DNA of 6,075 nt from Geobacter sp. UBA6802 (lineage in GTDB: Bacteria; Desulfobacterota; Desulfuromonadia; Geobacterales; Pseudopelobacteraceae). The stretch lies in contig DKFG01000136.1 of assembly GCA_002452325.1 (NCBI GenBank), positions 1-6,075 of the forward strand, read 5' to 3'. The translations under genes were made by a program, and so were the position numbers. The notes below the pieces were generated by a model. That model was not told the origin of the DNA, did not search any database, and saw nothing but the letters and a program-made list of their open reading frames with translations. Below, one piece after another: positions 4,973-6,075 of this stretch. The first letter of the stretch is position 1, and each line of letters starts with the position of its first letter.

Positions 4973-5006
4973 AGGGCTGACCCGATGATTAACGAGTCAG
5001 CCCTTT
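4973..5006. terminator. shared hairpin between hypA and pckG, probable terminator
   Basis: AGGGCTGAC (4973-4981) pairs with GTCAGCCCT (4996-5004), a perfect 9-pair stem with a 14-base loop, directly after the hypA stop and 30 bases beyond the pckG stop. The T tract is short on both strands (TTT on plus, a mixed TCTTC on minus), so it may terminate both convergent genes but not very efficiently. Confidence 0.65.
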
Positions 5007-5017
5007 AGGGTTATAAT
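4989..5017 (+). promoter_or_regulatory. possible antisense promoter facing the 3' end of pckG
   Basis: On the plus strand TTAACG (4989-4994; four of six) is followed by a 17-base spacer and a perfect TATAAT (5012-5017). Transcription would run antisense into pckG. No plus-strand gene with a good start follows, and the -35 overlaps the terminator hairpin, so this could be coincidence. Confidence 0.3.
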
Positions 5018-5035
5018 GATCGTAGCACCTGCAGC

Positions 5036-6075
5036 TTATTCGTTCCACCCTTCTGGATGAACCTCACCGATCTGCTCCCAATGCTCGGGCGAACGCCACA
5101 GCGAGGAGAGAATCAGCTCCCGGATATGCAGGAACTCCTTGGGCAGCTTGTCGTACATCTTGATAAACAGCTCTTCGTGAGACAACACCTCGTTCTGCCA
5201 GACGCCACGATCCACCGACATCAGATCATGGAACTTCTCGCGGGTCATCTCAATCCCTTCCCACTCCATATCCTGGTAGCGCGGCATCCAGCCCAGCGGT
5301 GATTCAACGGCACCGGCATGGCCCTGTACCCGGTCAATGATCCACTTCAGGACCCGCATGTTCTCACCGTAGCCAGGCCAGGCGAACTTGCCGTCGGCAT
5401 CTTTCAGGAACCAGTTGACGCTAAAGATCCGCGGCGGGCGGGGGATGGAACGACCAAACTGCAGCCAGTGTGAGAAGTAGTCAGCCATATGGTAGCCGCA
5501 AAACGGCAGCATCGCAAACGGGTCGCGTCGTACGTTGCCGGTAGCGCCCACCGCAGCAGCCGTGGTTTCCGAGCCAAGGGTGGCTGCCAAGTAGACACCG
5601 AAGCTCCAGTTGAAGGCCTGATAGACCAACGGCACCGTATCCTTGCGGCGACCACCAAAGATAAAGGCGCTCATCGGCACCCCTTTAGGGTTTTCCCACT
5701 CCGGATCAATGCTGGGGCACTGAGAGGCAGGCGCCGTAAAACGGGCATTGGGATGGGCGGCAGGACGACCGCAACCGGGGGTCCAGGGGTTACCCTGCCA
5801 GTCGGTCAGTGTTGCCGGAGGGTCTGCCGTCATTCCTTCCCACCAGACATCACCATCTTCAGTCAATGCCACGTTGGTGAAGATCGAGTTCTTCTCGCAT
5901 GAGATCATGGCATTAGGGTTAGTGTCGTAGTTGGTGCCTGGGGCAACGCCAAAATACCCGAACTCGGGGTTGATAGCATAGACCTGACCGTCTGCACCCG
6001 GCTTAATCCAGGCGATGTCGTCGCCAATGGTGGTCACCTTCCAACCCTTGTCCTGAAACGGCTTGGGCGGAATCA
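5036..6075 (-). CDS. pckG: phosphoenolpyruvate carboxykinase (GTP), C-terminal part
   Basis: The last 345 residues are present; the frame is open to the right edge (first full codon at 6073), so the N-terminal part, including the kinase P-loop, lies outside. The GTP-dependent type is recognised from GDDIAWI (metal-binding Asp region), NPNAM, PWTPGCGRPAAHPNARF with its NxRF element, GVPMSAFIFGGRR, PLVYQAFNW, the mobile lid SETTAAAVGATGN, DPFAMLPFCGYHMADYFSHW, and FSVNWFLKDADGKFAWPGYGENMRVLKW. These line up in order with animal cytosolic PCK1. The enzyme interconverts oxaloacetate plus GTP with PEP, CO2 and GDP; in acetate-oxidising bacteria it is expected to serve gluconeogenesis. It is convergent with hypA, with a shared hairpin between them. 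A full protein would be about 600 residues. No disruption is visible. Confidence 0.97.
   Translation of the reverse strand, partial: IPPKPFQDKGWKVTTIGDDIAWIKPGADGQVYAINPEFGYFGVAPGTNYDTNPNAMISCEKNSIFTNVALTEDGDVWWEGMTADPPATLTDWQGNPWTPGCGRPAAHPNARFTAPASQCPSIDPEWENPKGVPMSAFIFGGRRKDTVPLVYQAFNWSFGVYLAATLGSETTAAAVGATGNVRRDPFAMLPFCGYHMADYFSHWLQFGRSIPRPPRIFSVNWFLKDADGKFAWPGYGENMRVLKWIIDRVQGHAGAVESPLGWMPRYQDMEWEGIEMTREKFHDLMSVDRGVWQNEVLSHEELFIKMYDKLPKEFLHIRELILSSLWRSPEHWEQIGEVHPEGWNE

Noticed and set aside
5489..5902. Plus-strand reading frame opposite pckG
   Set aside because: The sense strand encodes well-conserved PEP carboxykinase motifs throughout; the antisense product looks Arg/Gly-rich and random, with no ribosome site that I see.
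1..6075. A hidden defence, toxin-antitoxin or mobile system
   Set aside because: All sizeable stretches are accounted for by housekeeping or envelope genes; no transposase, integrase, toxin pair, attachment repeat or sharp composition change was seen.

Overview
The window looks like ordinary chromosome from a Geobacter-type bacterium (Desulfuromonadales; a Trichlorobacter/Geobacter relative is my best guess). This is inference from gene content and base composition: a small multi-haem c-type cytochrome lipoprotein, a HypA hydrogenase-maturation protein, a GTP-type PEP carboxykinase, and moderately GC-rich DNA with strong Shine-Dalgarno sites. There is no sign of a mobile element, phage, CRISPR array, rRNA or tRNA.

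Layout, left to right. (1) The 3' end of pdxA (vitamin B6 synthesis) overlaps sfsA by ATGA. (2) A Dabb-domain protein lies on the minus strand, convergent with sfsA; their stop codons overlap. (3) A divergent intergenic region of about 150 bp leads into a plus-strand cytidylate-kinase-like protein, closed by a textbook terminator (2026-2056). (4) mtgA (peptidoglycan glycosyltransferase with a Pro/Ala-rich tail) is followed closely by a YjjV-like TatD-family metal hydrolase. The junction holds a strong hairpin and a 7-codon mini-ORF whose stop overlaps the hydrolase start. (5) Two small predicted lipoproteins follow: a dihaem cytochrome c and an Ala/Pro-rich protein. Each has its own candidate promoter, and the second has a near-consensus promoter plus a perfect inverted repeat in its leader. 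(6) A strong terminator (4583-4611) precedes a solitary hypA. (7) A shared hairpin separates hypA from the convergent pckG, which runs off the right edge.

The genes do not form one pathway. They are short housekeeping units: cofactor synthesis, cell wall, nucleic-acid or metabolite hydrolysis, envelope electron transfer, nickel delivery and gluconeogenesis. I do not see a convincing new multi-gene system. The points most worth checking are the mtgA-tatD junction, the leader hairpin of the Ala/Pro lipoprotein, the altered P-loop in the kinase-like protein, and the uncharacterised dihaem lipoprotein.
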